Part shown: one piece after another, positions 41,334 through 51,142 of the stretch
Layout: each line of letters starts with the position of its first letter
Numbering within the stretch: the stretch's first letter is position 1
Assembly: GCA_963708855.1 (NCBI GenBank)
Contig: CAVPUM010000011.1
Span: forward strand, 1-64,000
Reading direction: 5' to 3'
DNA from: CAIWHR01 sp963708855
Lineage (GTDB): Bacteria > Pseudomonadota > Gammaproteobacteria > Burkholderiales > Casimicrobiaceae
Length of the DNA stretch: 64,000 nucleotides
Made by a program: the position numbers and the translations under genes
The notes under the pieces: generated by a model
Database searches by the model: none
Told to the model about the DNA's origin: nothing
What the model saw: only the letters and a program-made list of their open reading frames with translations

Positions 41334-43518
41334 GCACGCTCGGCACCAGGTCGCGTCGAGCCTCGGCCCGGGCGCGCAACTTTCGTCCGATCAAGAATAC
41401 GAGCACGACGAGCGCCGCGCCCACCGCAACGAGCGGCGCATAGGTGTGGGTGCTCGGTTTGTCGATCGCCGAGGCCACCCGGTCGACGAATATCGATGCG
41501 ACCAGGACGCCGGGCAGGAGACCGATGACCGTCCCGATGAGGAAGTCACGCCAGCGGATGTGCGACGCGCCGGCCACGATATTGACGATCGAGAACGGCC
41601 CGACCGGCACCACGCGCGCGAAGATGATCGCGAGCAGCCCGCGCTCGCCGAGCCGCCGCGACAAGTCGTTCAGGCGCCGACCGGCAAGCTTACGCACGTT
41701 CTCTCTGCTCAAGTGACGACCGATTGCGAAAGTCAACGCGCCGCTCATCGTGGCGCCGATCAGCGCGTAGACCGTGCCCAGCAGAGGACCGAAGACGATC
41801 GCGGTGACACCCACCAACACCATCACCGGGAAGAGCACCAAACCACCCCCCACGAAGGCCAGGATCGCGAACAGCGGCGCCAGCGGATCCTCGCGGATCG
41901 ACAGGCTGAATTCCAGCAACAGCGACGGTTCCATCCACTCGCGTAGCGGCGTGTAGCGCCAAGCGACGGCTGCCGTCGTCAGCGCCACGACCACGAGCGC
42001 GACACCGATCAATCGGGCGCGCACACTGCTGCGCGCTTCCTCGCGCGGCACGAGGTCGGCCACAACGGTATCCGGATCGATGGGCCGCTCCGGGTCGAGC
42101 ACTTCCTGGTCGGGTACCAGCGCGTCGAGCGTTGGATCGAGCTCGGGCTCGATGGCCTTCAGGCAGCGCTTCCCGTCGTAGGTCAGCGCCACGATCGTCT
42201 GGTGCAGGCTCCGCGTCCGCCGGTCAACCTCAGCGACCTCGGTCGGCGAGCTGTCGAGATGCTCGGCGAGCAGCCGATCGCGCAAACCGGCAATCGCCCG
42301 TTCGACCTCCGGATCGCCGCTCGCCTCCAGCGCGAGGTTGCACTCCGTGTCCGTGCCCATCGAGCGATCGGCAAGATTCGCCGAGCCGATCATCAACAAT
42401 TCGTCATCGACGATCAACACTTTGCTATGTATATTGAGACAGCCACCTTCGCCATCGAGCCAGGGCAAGGTCGGATAGTAGAGGCGGTAGCGACCGTTGC
42501 GGTCGGCCGCGCGCAGCACGCGATGATTGCGGCCGCGCAGCGCCCCCATCGTCGAAATCTCCAGCCAGCCGCTTTGGGTGAATGGCGAAATCACCGCGAT
42601 CTCGGGCGCATCGTCTTCGCGCAGTCGCCGTGCGAACGCTTCGTTGATCAGGCGCGAGGTGAAATACTGGTTCTCCGCGAAGATCCGGCTCCGCGCCCCG
42701 GCGATCGCATCCAGATGCAGGTGTCGGATCTCGCTTACGGCTGGATAGCCGTTGAACGCCGGTTCCGTGCGCGCGATCGCGACATCGACATCGGTCAATG
42801 CGGGTTCGACCCCGGCCGGCCACGCGTCGGCCGCTGCCGTTGCGGGTCTGCTTCGCAGCAGCCGCCCGGTGGCGCGCCGCCAACGCTCGCGGGCAAGGTC
42901 CCCCAGCGCGCGGGCACAGTCACCTCCGACGACCATCCCCACATCGTGGAACGGCGGGTAAGATACGCCGCGATGGTCGACCCGGTGCGCATCATCTCGG
43001 CTGTGGCGGCACGTATCCCAACGCACCCGGGTCAGGTCGTAACCGCTGACGAAGGCGACGGCATCGTCGACAACGACGATCTTCTGATGATGGGATGCAC
43101 CGACCGGGTGCTGATCGTCGAGACGGAACGACAGCCGCCGATGCGTACGCCAGTCAAGTTTGAAGACCGGCAGCCACTCGCGCTCCATCGCGTAGAGCAT
43201 GGCGAAATCCCACGAGAGCACGTAGCCGCGCAGTTCCCGCCGCGCCGCAATGACGGCGTTCAGGAAATCGCCAAGCGGTTCGGGCAGCCCGTCGCTGGCG
43301 CCGCCCGGGGTGAGCCGCATCCGGCTGTCGATATCCCAGCCCAGGATGAAGAACGAGTGCCGCGCCTGCGCGAGGGCCGCGCGCACGGCTCCGAAGTACT
43401 CCTCGCCATCGACAAGAAAGGCGACTCCTGTCGCGCGTTCGATCCGCCAGCAATTACGCCCGGGGGCGAAGAAGGACATGGCCGCTGCGCCGGTTACGGG
43501 TCCGGGACGAGTCGTCAC
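41323..43518 (-). CDS. Phospholipase D/cardiolipin-synthase-like domain fused to a VTT (DedA-like) membrane domain
   Basis: A 731-aa two-part protein. Residues about 20-490 form a phospholipase D enzyme with both HKD motifs (HHQKIVVVDDAVAFVSG and NIHSKVLIVDDELLMIGSAN), as in cardiolipin synthases. Residues about 520-720 are a VTT/SNARE-associated membrane domain (LVLFPVMVLVGVTAIVFGPL, ARVVPVGPFSIVNIVAGAS). The fusion suggests lipid modification coupled to lipid movement across the membrane. The GTG at 43518 overlaps the TGA of the upstream zinc-ribbon gene; ATG 43479 is an alternative. It is followed by the overlapping EEP gene. Confidence 0.88.
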   Translation of the reverse strand: MTTRPGPVTGAAAMSFFAPGRNCWRIERATGVAFLVDGEEYFGAVRAALAQARHSFFILGWDIDSRMRLTPGGASDGLPEPLGDFLNAVIAARRELRGYVLSWDFAMLYAMEREWLPVFKLDWRTHRRLSFRLDDQHPVGASHHQKIVVVDDAVAFVSGYDLTRVRWDTCRHSRDDAHRVDHRGVSYPPFHDVGMVVGGDCARALGDLARERWRRATGRLLRSRPATAAADAWPAGVEPALTDVDVAIARTEPAFNGYPAVSEIRHLHLDAIAGARSRIFAENQYFTSRLINEAFARRLREDDAPEIAVISPFTQSGWLEISTMGALRGRNHRVLRAADRNGRYRLYYPTLPWLDGEGGCLNIHSKVLIVDDELLMIGSANLADRSMGTDTECNLALEASGDPEVERAIAGLRDRLLAEHLDSSPTEVAEVDRRTRSLHQTIVALTYDGKRCLKAIEPELDPTLDALVPDQEVLDPERPIDPDTVVADLVPREEARSSVRARLIGVALVVVALTTAAVAWRYTPLREWMEPSLLLEFSLSIREDPLAPLFAILAFVGGGLVLFPVMVLVGVTAIVFGPLLGTVYALIGATMSGALTFAIGRHLSRENVRKLAGRRLNDLSRRLGERGLLAIIFARVVPVGPFSIVNIVAGASHIRWRDFLIGTVIGLLPGVLVASIFVDRVASAIDKPSTHTYAPLVAVGAALVVLVFLIGRKLRARAEARRDLVPSVHGS

Positions 43519-43747
43519 ACCCTGTCGCGCAGCTGGGTGACGCCTTCAGCTTCCGCACAGTGGTCGCAGCAGAACATCCGCCCGCCGCTCTCCAGTCCAT
43601 GGCCGACGATCCTGACGCCGCAATGCGCGCACACCGGCGCGAGCGCGTGAATCGCGCATTCGAACTGTCGAAGACATGAGTTTGGCCCCCCATCACAACC
43701 TGGAACGATTTGTCGTAGTAGTTGCCGCAGAGCTCGCATTTGGGCAT
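43515..43747 (-). pseudogene. Small zinc-ribbon protein with one frameshift
   Basis: The first part reads MPKCELCGNYYDKSFQVVMG then GQTHVFDS. After a one-base loss at about 43662 the neighbouring frame continues ECAIHALAPVCAHCGVRIVG, LESGGRMFCCDHCAEAEGV and LRDRV to the stop. Adding one T (AGTTTC instead of AGTTC) restores a 77-residue protein with CxxC, CxxC and CCxxC metal-binding pairs. An ACAGGAGAC site precedes the ATG. Its stop overlaps the GTG of the phospholipase D gene. Loss of one T in a T-run makes a sequencing error quite possible. Confidence 0.75.
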
Positions 43748-44251
43748 GAATGTCTCCTGTCATTCACGGAACACAAAGATTCGAGCACGCGGTCCACGGG
43801 CTGTCGGTGCGGTGTGGCACGGACCGAAAAGGTGAGCCGACAAGGCGCAGCAGGTCATCGAAGGGCAGGGCCCCAAAGGAAACGCGGCCGCACGAGGCGG
43901 CCGCGATGTCGGTGATTAGGGGAGCTTAGTCCCGTCCGGTGCCCTAGAGGTCTTGTTGAGCTTTGGAGGCTCTCACGATGGTCGGATTGCTCCGGTTCGT
44001 GTCAGGACCTTGCGAGCAGAGGATGCTTATCACTGACGGTTGCAGTGTGCTTCAAGTCGCCGGCGGTCGAAATCAGACAACCGCTCGACCGGATGTCAGA
44101 TGATGCCTACACTCTCTATCACGACGGCACGACGGTCCCGTCGTCAAGCCGTTGGAAGGCTTGAATGCGTAGCTTGGGTTGGTGCTTGGCAAATGGCGGG
44201 ATGTGGGCGACTGTCCACGTCCTGACGTTGCCGCGGTCGGACGCGTGCGCC
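43748..44251. other. Gene-free stretch upstream of the zinc-ribbon gene
   Basis: About 500 bases without a convincing gene. It contains the weak dyad at 44094-44111, overlapping a 23-codon frame from the ATG at 44093 (MSDDAYTLYHDGTTVPSSSR) that has no ribosome binding site and is not claimed. A small RNA gene is possible but nothing specific supports it. Confidence 0.4.
44094..44111. promoter_or_regulatory. Candidate 18-base dyad operator (site 6, weak)
   Basis: TGTCAGATGATGCCTACA has one arm mismatch and an unrelated centre; 12 of 18 bases match. It is 347 bases from the nearest supported start, so a regulatory role is doubtful. Confidence 0.25.
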
Positions 44252-44280
44252 CAAACGAAAACCGCCCCGAGGGGCGGTTC
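44252..44280 (-). terminator. Rho-independent terminator of the peptidoglycan-binding lipoprotein gene
   Basis: AACCGCCCC and GGGGCGGTT form a perfect 9-bp stem with a 2-base centre; on the minus strand it runs into TTTTCGTTT. It lies 44 bases after the stop of the lipoprotein gene. Confidence 0.8.
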
Positions 44281-44323
44281 GCGTCTGACTTCGACTGCCG
44301 GTTTGGGCAGGCCGTCGTGAAGG

Positions 44324-44767
44324 TCAGGAAACGCCCAGAGCGTCTAGCGTCGGCCGACCCAGTTCTCCGGTCACCGGGAGGCCCGCGACCTGCTGGAAAC
44401 GCCTGACTGCATCCTGCGTCGAGGCTCCGAATTGACCGTCGGCAGGTCCCGCGTTGTAGCCGCGCGCGTTCAGTGCCTGCTGCACGGAGCGGATCGTCGA
44501 CGAATCGTACGATTGCGGTGACATCGAGCGCGTGTTGGACGAAACCGTGCGGGTCTCCCCCGTCGTTTCGTTGCCGACGTAGGCACCGCCGATGCCGCCG
44601 ACCACGGCGCCCACGGGGCCCGCTACCAAAGCGCCGGCGAGCGCGCCGCCCACTGCGCCGACTGCCGTTCCCTCAGGCTTGTCCATGTTGTGCCAGCTCG
44701 CACAACCGCCGAGCATGGCGAAAACCGCGATTGCTGTTGCCGTCTTGGCTGCGTGCATCCTGTTCAT
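44324..44767 (-). CDS. Lipoprotein with glycine zipper and peptidoglycan-binding domain
   Basis: A 147-aa lipoprotein: leader TATAIAVFAMLGGC (lipobox LGGC), a glycine zipper (AVGAVGGALAGALVAGPVGA, VVGGIGGAYVG), a short linker, and a C-terminal PG_binding_1 domain (STIRSVQQALNARGYNAGPA, TQDAVRRFQQVAGLPVTGEL). It should tether an envelope membrane to the cell wall. ATG 44767 follows GGAGG at the right spacing; the long upstream frame is rejected. A half-site GTCCGACA lies at 44921-44928, and a good terminator follows the gene. Confidence 0.85.
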   Translation of the reverse strand: MNRMHAAKTATAIAVFAMLGGCASWHNMDKPEGTAVGAVGGALAGALVAGPVGAVVGGIGGAYVGNETTGETRTVSSNTRSMSPQSYDSSTIRSVQQALNARGYNAGPADGQFGASTQDAVRRFQQVAGLPVTGELGRPTLDALGVS

Positions 44768-45029
44768 GAGTTCCTCCATCGGTTGTTCCCTCGCGATCGT
44801 TGGATTCAACGACGCTGCATCCGTTAGATGCTGTGGCGACGGTACTTGCCGGGCCTGTTCAAGGCTGTCGGGCACGCCCTCGAACTGGCGTAGGGGATTG
44901 GGAAACTTCAGCGGATGAGAGTCCGACACAGGGATTCGCGTTCGCGCGAGGGTTCGCATGCGGGCGCAAGCCTCACCCAAAGTCCGCGGCGAACCCTCCC
45001 GCGAAAGCGGGCCGACGGCGGGCAACAAC

Positions 45030-46406
45030 TCAGTGCAGCTTGACCCGGGGCTCGAGCCTGCGCCGCACGAAACGCGACACCGTGTCCAGCACGACGCGGA
45101 CGTAGCCGTGGATCGCGATCTGGTGCAGCTTGTAGAGCGACACGTACATCCAGCGCGCGATGAAGCCCTGGATCAGCAGGCTCCCGCCGATCAGCCGTCC
45201 CATCAGGCTGCCCACCGCGGACAATTCACCGAGCGACACGAGCGAGCCGAAATCGGTAAAGTGAAACACCGGCAGCGGCTTGCCCGCGAGGCGCGCCTCG
45301 ATCGTCTTCACCAGCAGTGACGCCTGCTGGCGCGCCACCTGGGCGCGAGGCGGCAGGATCGCCCCTTCGCGCCCGGCCTCGGGCCACGGACAGGCGGCGC
45401 AATCGCCCAGCGCGAAGATGTCGGGATCGCGCGTCGTGGCGAGCGTCGTCGCGACCACCAGCTGATGCGCGCGATTGACCTCCAGGCCATCGAGATTGTC
45501 GAGCCATGCCGGCGCCTTGATGCCCGCCGCCCACACGACGAGATCCGCCTTGAGCACCTCGCCGCGTCCAGTGTGAACGCCGTCGGCGTCGATCGCCATG
45601 ACCCGCTCGCCCGTGCGCACGTCGACGTCGAGCTTGCCGAGCAATTCGGTGGCGGCCTTGGCGATGTCCTCCGGTAACGGCGGCAATATGCGTGGCGCCG
45701 CCTCGACGAGCGTCAGCCGAATGTCGCGTTCGGGCCGCAGATGCTCGAGCCCGTAGCTCGCGTGCGCACCAGTGCAGTGGCGGATTTCCGCCGCGAGCTC
45801 GACGCCGGTCGCGCCCGCGCCGATGATCACGATCTCGACCGTGGCCGAAGCGCCGTGCGCCGCGAGCTCGTCGGCGCGCACGCACGCCGCCACCAGGCGT
45901 CGGTGGAACCGTTCGGCATCGTCGGCCGCGTCGAGCGAGATCGCGCGCTCGGCCACTCCTGGAATGCCGAAGTCGTTGTTGACGCTGCCCACGCAGAACA
46001 CGAGCGTGTCGTAGGGCACGGTCCGCTCGGGCAGCATCTCGGCGCCGTCGTCGTCACGCACGACGCCGAGCTTCAATTCGCGGCGCGCGCGGTCGAGTCC
46101 GACCACTGCCCCTTGGCGGAAGCGGAAGTGATGCCAGTACGCCATGAGGAAGTAATCGACATCGTGCACGTCGGCGTCGACGCGCCCTGCCGCCACTTCA
46201 TGCAGCAGCGGCTTCCACAGATGCGAGGCGTTGTGATCGATCAGCGTGATCGTCGCTCTTCCTCGGCGACCGAGCGTATCGCCGAGCTTTGTCGCAAGCG
46301 GAAGTCCGGCAGCGCCGCCGCCGACGATGACCACTCGATGCGGACATGCCACGGTGCCATTCACTCCGTCGGTGCGCTTCGCGCTCGAAGTCGCATTATT
46401 GCTCAA
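45030..46406 (-). CDS. ndh: Type II NADH dehydrogenase (NDH-2)
   Basis: A 458-aa FAD enzyme that passes electrons from NADH to quinone without pumping protons. An N-terminal FAD motif (VVIVGGGAAGLPLATKLG), a second dinucleotide motif for NADH (IVIIGAGATGVELAAEIR) and the C-terminal FAD-contact region DIFALGDCAACPW plus PPRAQVARQQASLL are clear. The C-terminus is amphipathic (GGSLLIQGFIARWMYVSLYK), suited to membrane binding. NDH-2 is often used to drain NADH under stress or low oxygen. It is divergent from the PAS kinase gene. Confidence 0.9.
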   Translation of the reverse strand: MSNNATSSAKRTDGVNGTVACPHRVVIVGGGAAGLPLATKLGDTLGRRGRATITLIDHNASHLWKPLLHEVAAGRVDADVHDVDYFLMAYWHHFRFRQGAVVGLDRARRELKLGVVRDDDGAEMLPERTVPYDTLVFCVGSVNNDFGIPGVAERAISLDAADDAERFHRRLVAACVRADELAAHGASATVEIVIIGAGATGVELAAEIRHCTGAHASYGLEHLRPERDIRLTLVEAAPRILPPLPEDIAKAATELLGKLDVDVRTGERVMAIDADGVHTGRGEVLKADLVVWAAGIKAPAWLDNLDGLEVNRAHQLVVATTLATTRDPDIFALGDCAACPWPEAGREGAILPPRAQVARQQASLLVKTIEARLAGKPLPVFHFTDFGSLVSLGELSAVGSLMGRLIGGSLLIQGFIARWMYVSLYKLHQIAIHGYVRVVLDTVSRFVRRRLEPRVKLH

Positions 46407-46504
46407 TACGGATGTTTGGGTGGTATGGCGCGGCCGTCGGCCTCCGTTCGCCCGCGCACAGACGCGAAGGATTGGCCAAGTGAAACTGGGAGGCGGGATA
46501 CCCT

Positions 46505-48415
46505 ATGCCGACACCTGTTGACCCAAAGCTCTTTCACCTGATGACCGATCAGGTGCAGGACTACGCGATCTTCCTGCTGAATACGCAAGGCAATATCCTG
46601 AGTTGGAACCTGGGCGCAACCGCAATCAAGCAGTATCACGCCAGCGAAGTCATCGGCCGGCATTTCAGCATTTTCTACACGCCCACCGACATCGATCGCA
46701 AGTGGCCGGAGTTCGAGCTCAAGCGCGCCACGATGGAGGGTCGATTTGAGGACGAAGGATGGCGGGTGCGAAAGGACGGCTCGAGGTTCTGGGCGAACGT
46801 GACCATAACGGCACTGAGGGACGAAAATGGGACGCTCCTCGCCTTCTCGAAGATCACGCGCGACCTGTCCGAGCGAAAGAAGCAGGAAGAGAGCCTGCGT
46901 CAAGGCGAGGAACGGTTTCGCCTGTTGGTGGACGGTGTCCAGGACTATGCGATCTACATGCTGAGCCCCGAAGGTCTCGTGACGAGCTGGAATTCCGGCG
47001 CCCGTCGGATCAAGGGCTATGAAGCGGCAGAGATCATCGGCAAGCACTTCTCGCAGTTCTACGGGTCGCAGGACATCGAGCAGGGCAAGCCCTGGGCGGA
47101 GCTGGCGATCGCCCGAGAGACCGGGCGTGCCGAGGACGAAGGCTGGCGGGTGCGCAAGGATGGGTCGCGGTTCTGGGCGAGAGTCGTCGTGACGGCCTTG
47201 TTCGACGCGAACGGGTTGCTGCGAGGTTTCGCGAAGGTCACTCAGGATCTCACGCAGCGACGACATTCGGAGCAGCTCGAACTGTCCGCCAGCAATCTAA
47301 ACGACTTCGTCGCCATCCTCGCGCACGAGCTTCGCAACCCACTCGCACCGATCCGCAATGCGGTGGAATTGCAGAAGCTCCTCCCGCTGGGGGACCCCGC
47401 GCAGCGGAAGTGGCGGGATGTCATCGAGCGCCAGAGCGGCCAACTCACCCGCATCGTAGATGACCTGCTGGATATCAGCCGGGTTACGAGGGGCACTTTG
47501 TCGATCGACAAGAAGCCGGTTGCCGTGGCAACAACCCTGGAGCGTGCCTTGGAAGCGGCGCGCCCCGCCATCGACGCAGCGAACCATGCGCTCCATGTGG
47601 TTGTGCCGCCCGATCCGTTGGAGATCGAAGCCGACGAAGTCCGGCTCATCCAGGCGCTCACGAACATTCTGAATAATGCAGCGCGTTACACAGATCCGGG
47701 CGGAGCCATTTTTGTCACGGTCTCCGCGATCGCAAAGGACGGCAAAGGCGAGGTCTCTATCTCCGTTCGCGATACCGGGAGAGGCATTGCGTCCGATCTT
47801 CTGCACTCGATCTTCGGAATGTTCGTGCAGGGTAAGGACGTGTTCAACCGGCCCGTGGGCGGACTTGGGGTGGGATTGGCGCTTGCGCGCTCCATCGTCG
47901 AACTCCATCACGGCACGCTCGAAGCGAAGAGTGCAGGACCCGGCAAGGGCGCCGAGTTCATCCTCCGGCTGCCCGCTATGTCCACACAGCCGGCTCCGCG
48001 CCAGCAAGTGCGCTGGAACGCAAAGCGCATCGCACTCGACAAGCCGCCGGCGTTGCGGATCCTGGTCGTGGATGACAACGTCGATGCTGCCGCCGTGCTC
48101 GCTGCAACTCTCACCGAACACGGGCACGAGGTCGTTACGGCAACCGAGGGAGCGCGAGCAGTCAGCACATTCGAGGGCTTTCGCCCCCAGGTCGTGCTGC
48201 TTGACATCGGCATGCCAGGCATGAACGGATTGGAGATCGCGCGCCGCCTTCGCGAGCGAGCCAGAAGTCCGCGGCCGCTGATTGTCGCGGTGACCGGTTG
48301 GGCCAAGGATGAAGCGCGGTCCCGGGCCGCGGGATTCGACCTCCATCTGGTGAAGCCGGTCGAAGAGGCAACTCTGCTGAAGCTCCTCGGAAGCTACGCG
48401 GAATCGATTCACTGA
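46505..48415 (+). CDS. PAS-PAS-histidine kinase-receiver hybrid protein
   Basis: A 636-aa soluble hybrid kinase. Two closely related PAS domains (about residues 10-125 and 140-255) repeat DYAIFLLNTQGNILSWN / DYAIYMLSPEGLVTSWN and EDEGWRVRKDGSRFWA, which suggests internal duplication. Then HisKA with VAILAHELRNPLAPIRNAVE (His about 273), an ATPase domain (LTNILNNAARYTDPGGAIFV, RDTGRGIA, GGLGVGLALARSIVELHHGT) and a C-terminal receiver (LRILVVDDNVDAAAVLAATL, VVLLDIGMPGMNGLE). No membrane helix, so the signal is cytosolic; no haem or flavin ligand motif was identified. Its kinase and receiver halves resemble the hybrid kinase at 25.5-27.7 kb. Confidence 0.9.
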   Translation: MPTPVDPKLFHLMTDQVQDYAIFLLNTQGNILSWNLGATAIKQYHASEVIGRHFSIFYTPTDIDRKWPEFELKRATMEGRFEDEGWRVRKDGSRFWANVTITALRDENGTLLAFSKITRDLSERKKQEESLRQGEERFRLLVDGVQDYAIYMLSPEGLVTSWNSGARRIKGYEAAEIIGKHFSQFYGSQDIEQGKPWAELAIARETGRAEDEGWRVRKDGSRFWARVVVTALFDANGLLRGFAKVTQDLTQRRHSEQLELSASNLNDFVAILAHELRNPLAPIRNAVELQKLLPLGDPAQRKWRDVIERQSGQLTRIVDDLLDISRVTRGTLSIDKKPVAVATTLERALEAARPAIDAANHALHVVVPPDPLEIEADEVRLIQALTNILNNAARYTDPGGAIFVTVSAIAKDGKGEVSISVRDTGRGIASDLLHSIFGMFVQGKDVFNRPVGGLGVGLALARSIVELHHGTLEAKSAGPGKGAEFILRLPAMSTQPAPRQQVRWNAKRIALDKPPALRILVVDDNVDAAAVLAATLTEHGHEVVTATEGARAVSTFEGFRPQVVLLDIGMPGMNGLEIARRLRERARSPRPLIVAVTGWAKDEARSRAAGFDLHLVKPVEEATLLKLLGSYAESIH

Positions 48416-48516
48416 AAGTCCCAATACTTGCCAAGTGCACGTTCGATCCCGCGCCGCCGCACAGCCTGCCGGTAGCATGGGGTGGGCATCGAGGTGGACG
48501 GGTTGCGGATCCAATG

Positions 48517-51123
48517 CTAGAACACGAAACCTACGCGCTTGCCCTTTGCCTTCGTAATCGTCTGTTTGATTTTCATGAAGTCGCGCCACGGGTCGCGTTT
48601 CTGACGGGTCAACCGCGTTTCGGCGTTCCGCAGGTTGAAATAGTCGAAACGCACATCCCGTGCGAGCTCCTCCCACGCGATCGGCATGGAAACGGGCGCG
48701 TTGGCGCGCGCACGCACGGCATAGGGTGCAATGGCGGTGGCGCCTTCGGCGTTGCGCAAGTAGTCGAGGAAGATCTTGCCCTTGCGGCGCGTCTTCGACA
48801 CCGTGGCGGTGAAGCGGTCGGGGAATGTCGCGGCCAGCAACCCGGCGATCGCGCGGGTGAAGCCTTTCGCCTGCGCCCACTCGAGCGTCGGGCTAATCGG
48901 CACGACCACGTGCAAGCCTTTGCCGCCGGTTGTCTTGAGAAAACCCTCGACCTCGAGCTCGCCCAGGAGCGAGCGCAATAACTCGACCCCCGAGCGGAGA
49001 TCCTTCCATGTGACATCTTCGTCGGGATCGAAATCGAAGATCAGCCGATCGGGTCGGTCGAGACGCGGCCGGCGAGAGCCCCAGGGATGCAACTCGAACA
49101 CGCCCCACTGCACTAGCGCGACGAGCGCTTCGGCGCTTCCCGCTCCCATGTACATTGCGTTCCCGGTGCCTTCCGGCACCTTGATGCGCGCGACGGCCGC
49201 GTGCACGCTCTTGTCAGCGTGCTTCTGGTAGAAGCATTGCCCTTTCCAGCCATCGGGACACCGGACGAGGGACAACGGTCGACCTTCGACGTGAGGCAGG
49301 ATCCATCGCGCCATGCGCTTGTGATATTCGGCGACCTCGATCTTGGTGATGCCGGCCTCTGGAAAGCAGACCTTCTCCGGATGCGAAATCGCGATGCCGG
49401 CCACGCTGGCCTTGGCGGCCGATTTGGCCGTCGTCGTCGTACGCGGTTGGGCGGGGATGGGACGCGACGGTGCAGGTTGCGGTTGCTCGCGCACGACATC
49501 CAAGGCCTTCTTGTCGGGGCGCAAGCCCAGGAACGAGGGGTGACGCAATGCGCCGTCGTCGCTCCATTCGGTGAAAGCGATTTCCGCGACCAGGTCGGGC
49601 TTGACCCAATGGGCTCCTTTGGCGGCGAATCCGCGCGGCGGGTTCACGAACGCCGGCTTGTGGCGCTCCCGCATGACGAGCAGGTTGTGCAGCTGCGTAA
49701 GCGCTTGCTCGTCGAAACCGGTCCCGACCTTGCCGGAGTAACGGAGCTCGCCGTTGTCGTAGGTGCCGAGGAGCAGGGCGCCGAGTCCGGTGCGCGATCC
49801 CTGGGGGTCGGTGAAGCCTCCGATCACCATCTCCTGCCGGCGCGTGCATTTCACCTTGACCCAATCGCGCGTGCGCGCACCGTCGTGATAGGGTGAATCG
49901 GCGCGCTTGCAGATGATGCCTTCGAGGTTCAACGAACATGCCTGTCTGAGGAGTTCGTCGCCATGGCCTGGAATCTCCGGCCCGACGTGAATGTCGCCGA
50001 CGCCATCCCCGACTACCTTGCGCAGGAGGCGCTTGCGCTCGGTCAATGGCACGCGGCGCAGGTCGTACCCATCGAGATAAATGACGTCGAACGCAAAGTA
50101 CGACAGTCGCGCTTCCTTGTCCGTCAACGCGTTCTGCAGTTCCTGAAAGCTCGTGCGGCCCGCCGCATCGACCACGACCACTTCACCGTCGATCCATGCC
50201 GTTCGGACGGGAAGTTGCGCCACAGCGGCGGCGATGCTCGCGAAGGCGGCCGTCCAATCCCGGGCATTGCGTGAAAACAGTCTGGCCTTGCCTTTCTCGA
50301 TCCTGCAGAGCATCCGGTAGCCGTCGTACTTGATCTCGTGCAGCCAGTCCTTTGCCGTCGGCGCGCTCGCTACCAGGGTTGCGAGCATCGGCGACAGCTT
50401 CGCCGGTAGCGCGGCGGCCTTCGCCTCGTGCGGCATTTCTTTCGGCGTTCGACTCCGCTTCTTCGGCGTGGCGGATTCGGACCTGGCGATGGCACCGGCG
50501 TTCACATTGGCTTTCGCGGGCAATCTGGAGTGCCATACGCGCGTACGCGCACTGGCGATTTCGTCCAGGCTGCGACCCGTTGCCACGCTATTGGATGCCG
50601 CCTCCACGATGGGCGGCCCTCCCGCCTGCGCATGCTCGTCCTTTTCCTTGATCAGCAGCCAGGCTTGGTCGCCGGCTTTGCCGCCGTATTGGCTGCCACG
50701 AGTGCGTACGAGCGCGAAACCACCCTTCAGGTTCGTGCCGTCAAGCTTGAACTTGAGATGGCCCTTGGCATATCCCGCCTCGGCGTCGCCGATCGGATGC
50801 CAGGTGCCGCGATCCCAGAGCATCACCGTGCCGGCGCCGTATTGCCGTTCCGGTATCACGCCTTCGAAGCTGCCGTATTCGAGCGGATGATCCTCGACAT
50901 GGATGGCGAGCCGCTTCTGCGCCGGATCCAGACTCGGACCCCTGGGGATTGCCCAGCTCAGCAGCACGCCGTTCATCTCCAGCCGGAAATCGTAATGCAG
51001 GTGACTCGCCGCATGCTTCTGGACAACGAATGACGCGGCGTGCTTGACTCTGCGCGCGACCTTGCCACGCGGCTCGGGCGTGAGACTGAAATTGCGTTTG
51101 GCGCGGTAGGTCGCCAGTGCCAT
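48517..51123 (-). CDS. ligD: ATP-dependent DNA ligase D (NHEJ)
   Basis: Multifunctional repair enzyme for non-homologous end joining. The 868-aa product has the order 3'-phosphoesterase (residues about 30-170, KHAASHLHYDFRLEMNGVLL), ligase (about 255-560, nucleotidyl Lys in HEIKYDGYRMLC, DGEVVVVDAAGR) and primase-polymerase (about 590-868, HPEKVCFPEAGITKIEVAEY, IFDFDPDEDVTWKDL, TTGGKGLHVVVP). PE-LIG-POL is the order of proteobacterial LigD such as that of Pseudomonas. The start at 51123 (MALATYRAKRNF) fits the family; the longer frame does not. It lies 19 bases after ku in one transcript. Confidence 0.93.
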   Translation of the reverse strand: MALATYRAKRNFSLTPEPRGKVARRVKHAASFVVQKHAASHLHYDFRLEMNGVLLSWAIPRGPSLDPAQKRLAIHVEDHPLEYGSFEGVIPERQYGAGTVMLWDRGTWHPIGDAEAGYAKGHLKFKLDGTNLKGGFALVRTRGSQYGGKAGDQAWLLIKEKDEHAQAGGPPIVEAASNSVATGRSLDEIASARTRVWHSRLPAKANVNAGAIARSESATPKKRSRTPKEMPHEAKAAALPAKLSPMLATLVASAPTAKDWLHEIKYDGYRMLCRIEKGKARLFSRNARDWTAAFASIAAAVAQLPVRTAWIDGEVVVVDAAGRTSFQELQNALTDKEARLSYFAFDVIYLDGYDLRRVPLTERKRLLRKVVGDGVGDIHVGPEIPGHGDELLRQACSLNLEGIICKRADSPYHDGARTRDWVKVKCTRRQEMVIGGFTDPQGSRTGLGALLLGTYDNGELRYSGKVGTGFDEQALTQLHNLLVMRERHKPAFVNPPRGFAAKGAHWVKPDLVAEIAFTEWSDDGALRHPSFLGLRPDKKALDVVREQPQPAPSRPIPAQPRTTTTAKSAAKASVAGIAISHPEKVCFPEAGITKIEVAEYHKRMARWILPHVEGRPLSLVRCPDGWKGQCFYQKHADKSVHAAVARIKVPEGTGNAMYMGAGSAEALVALVQWGVFELHPWGSRRPRLDRPDRLIFDFDPDEDVTWKDLRSGVELLRSLLGELEVEGFLKTTGGKGLHVVVPISPTLEWAQAKGFTRAIAGLLAATFPDRFTATVSKTRRKGKIFLDYLRNAEGATAIAPYAVRARANAPVSMPIAWEELARDVRFDYFNLRNAETRLTRQKRDPWRDFMKIKQTITKAKGKRVGFVF

Positions 51124-51142
51124 GACAAGCACCCAGGCGGCG

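Noticed and set aside
44093..44164. 23-codon ORF MSDDAYTLYHDGTTVPSSSR...
   Set aside because: No ribosome binding site, no neighbour coupling and no recognised family; too little evidence.
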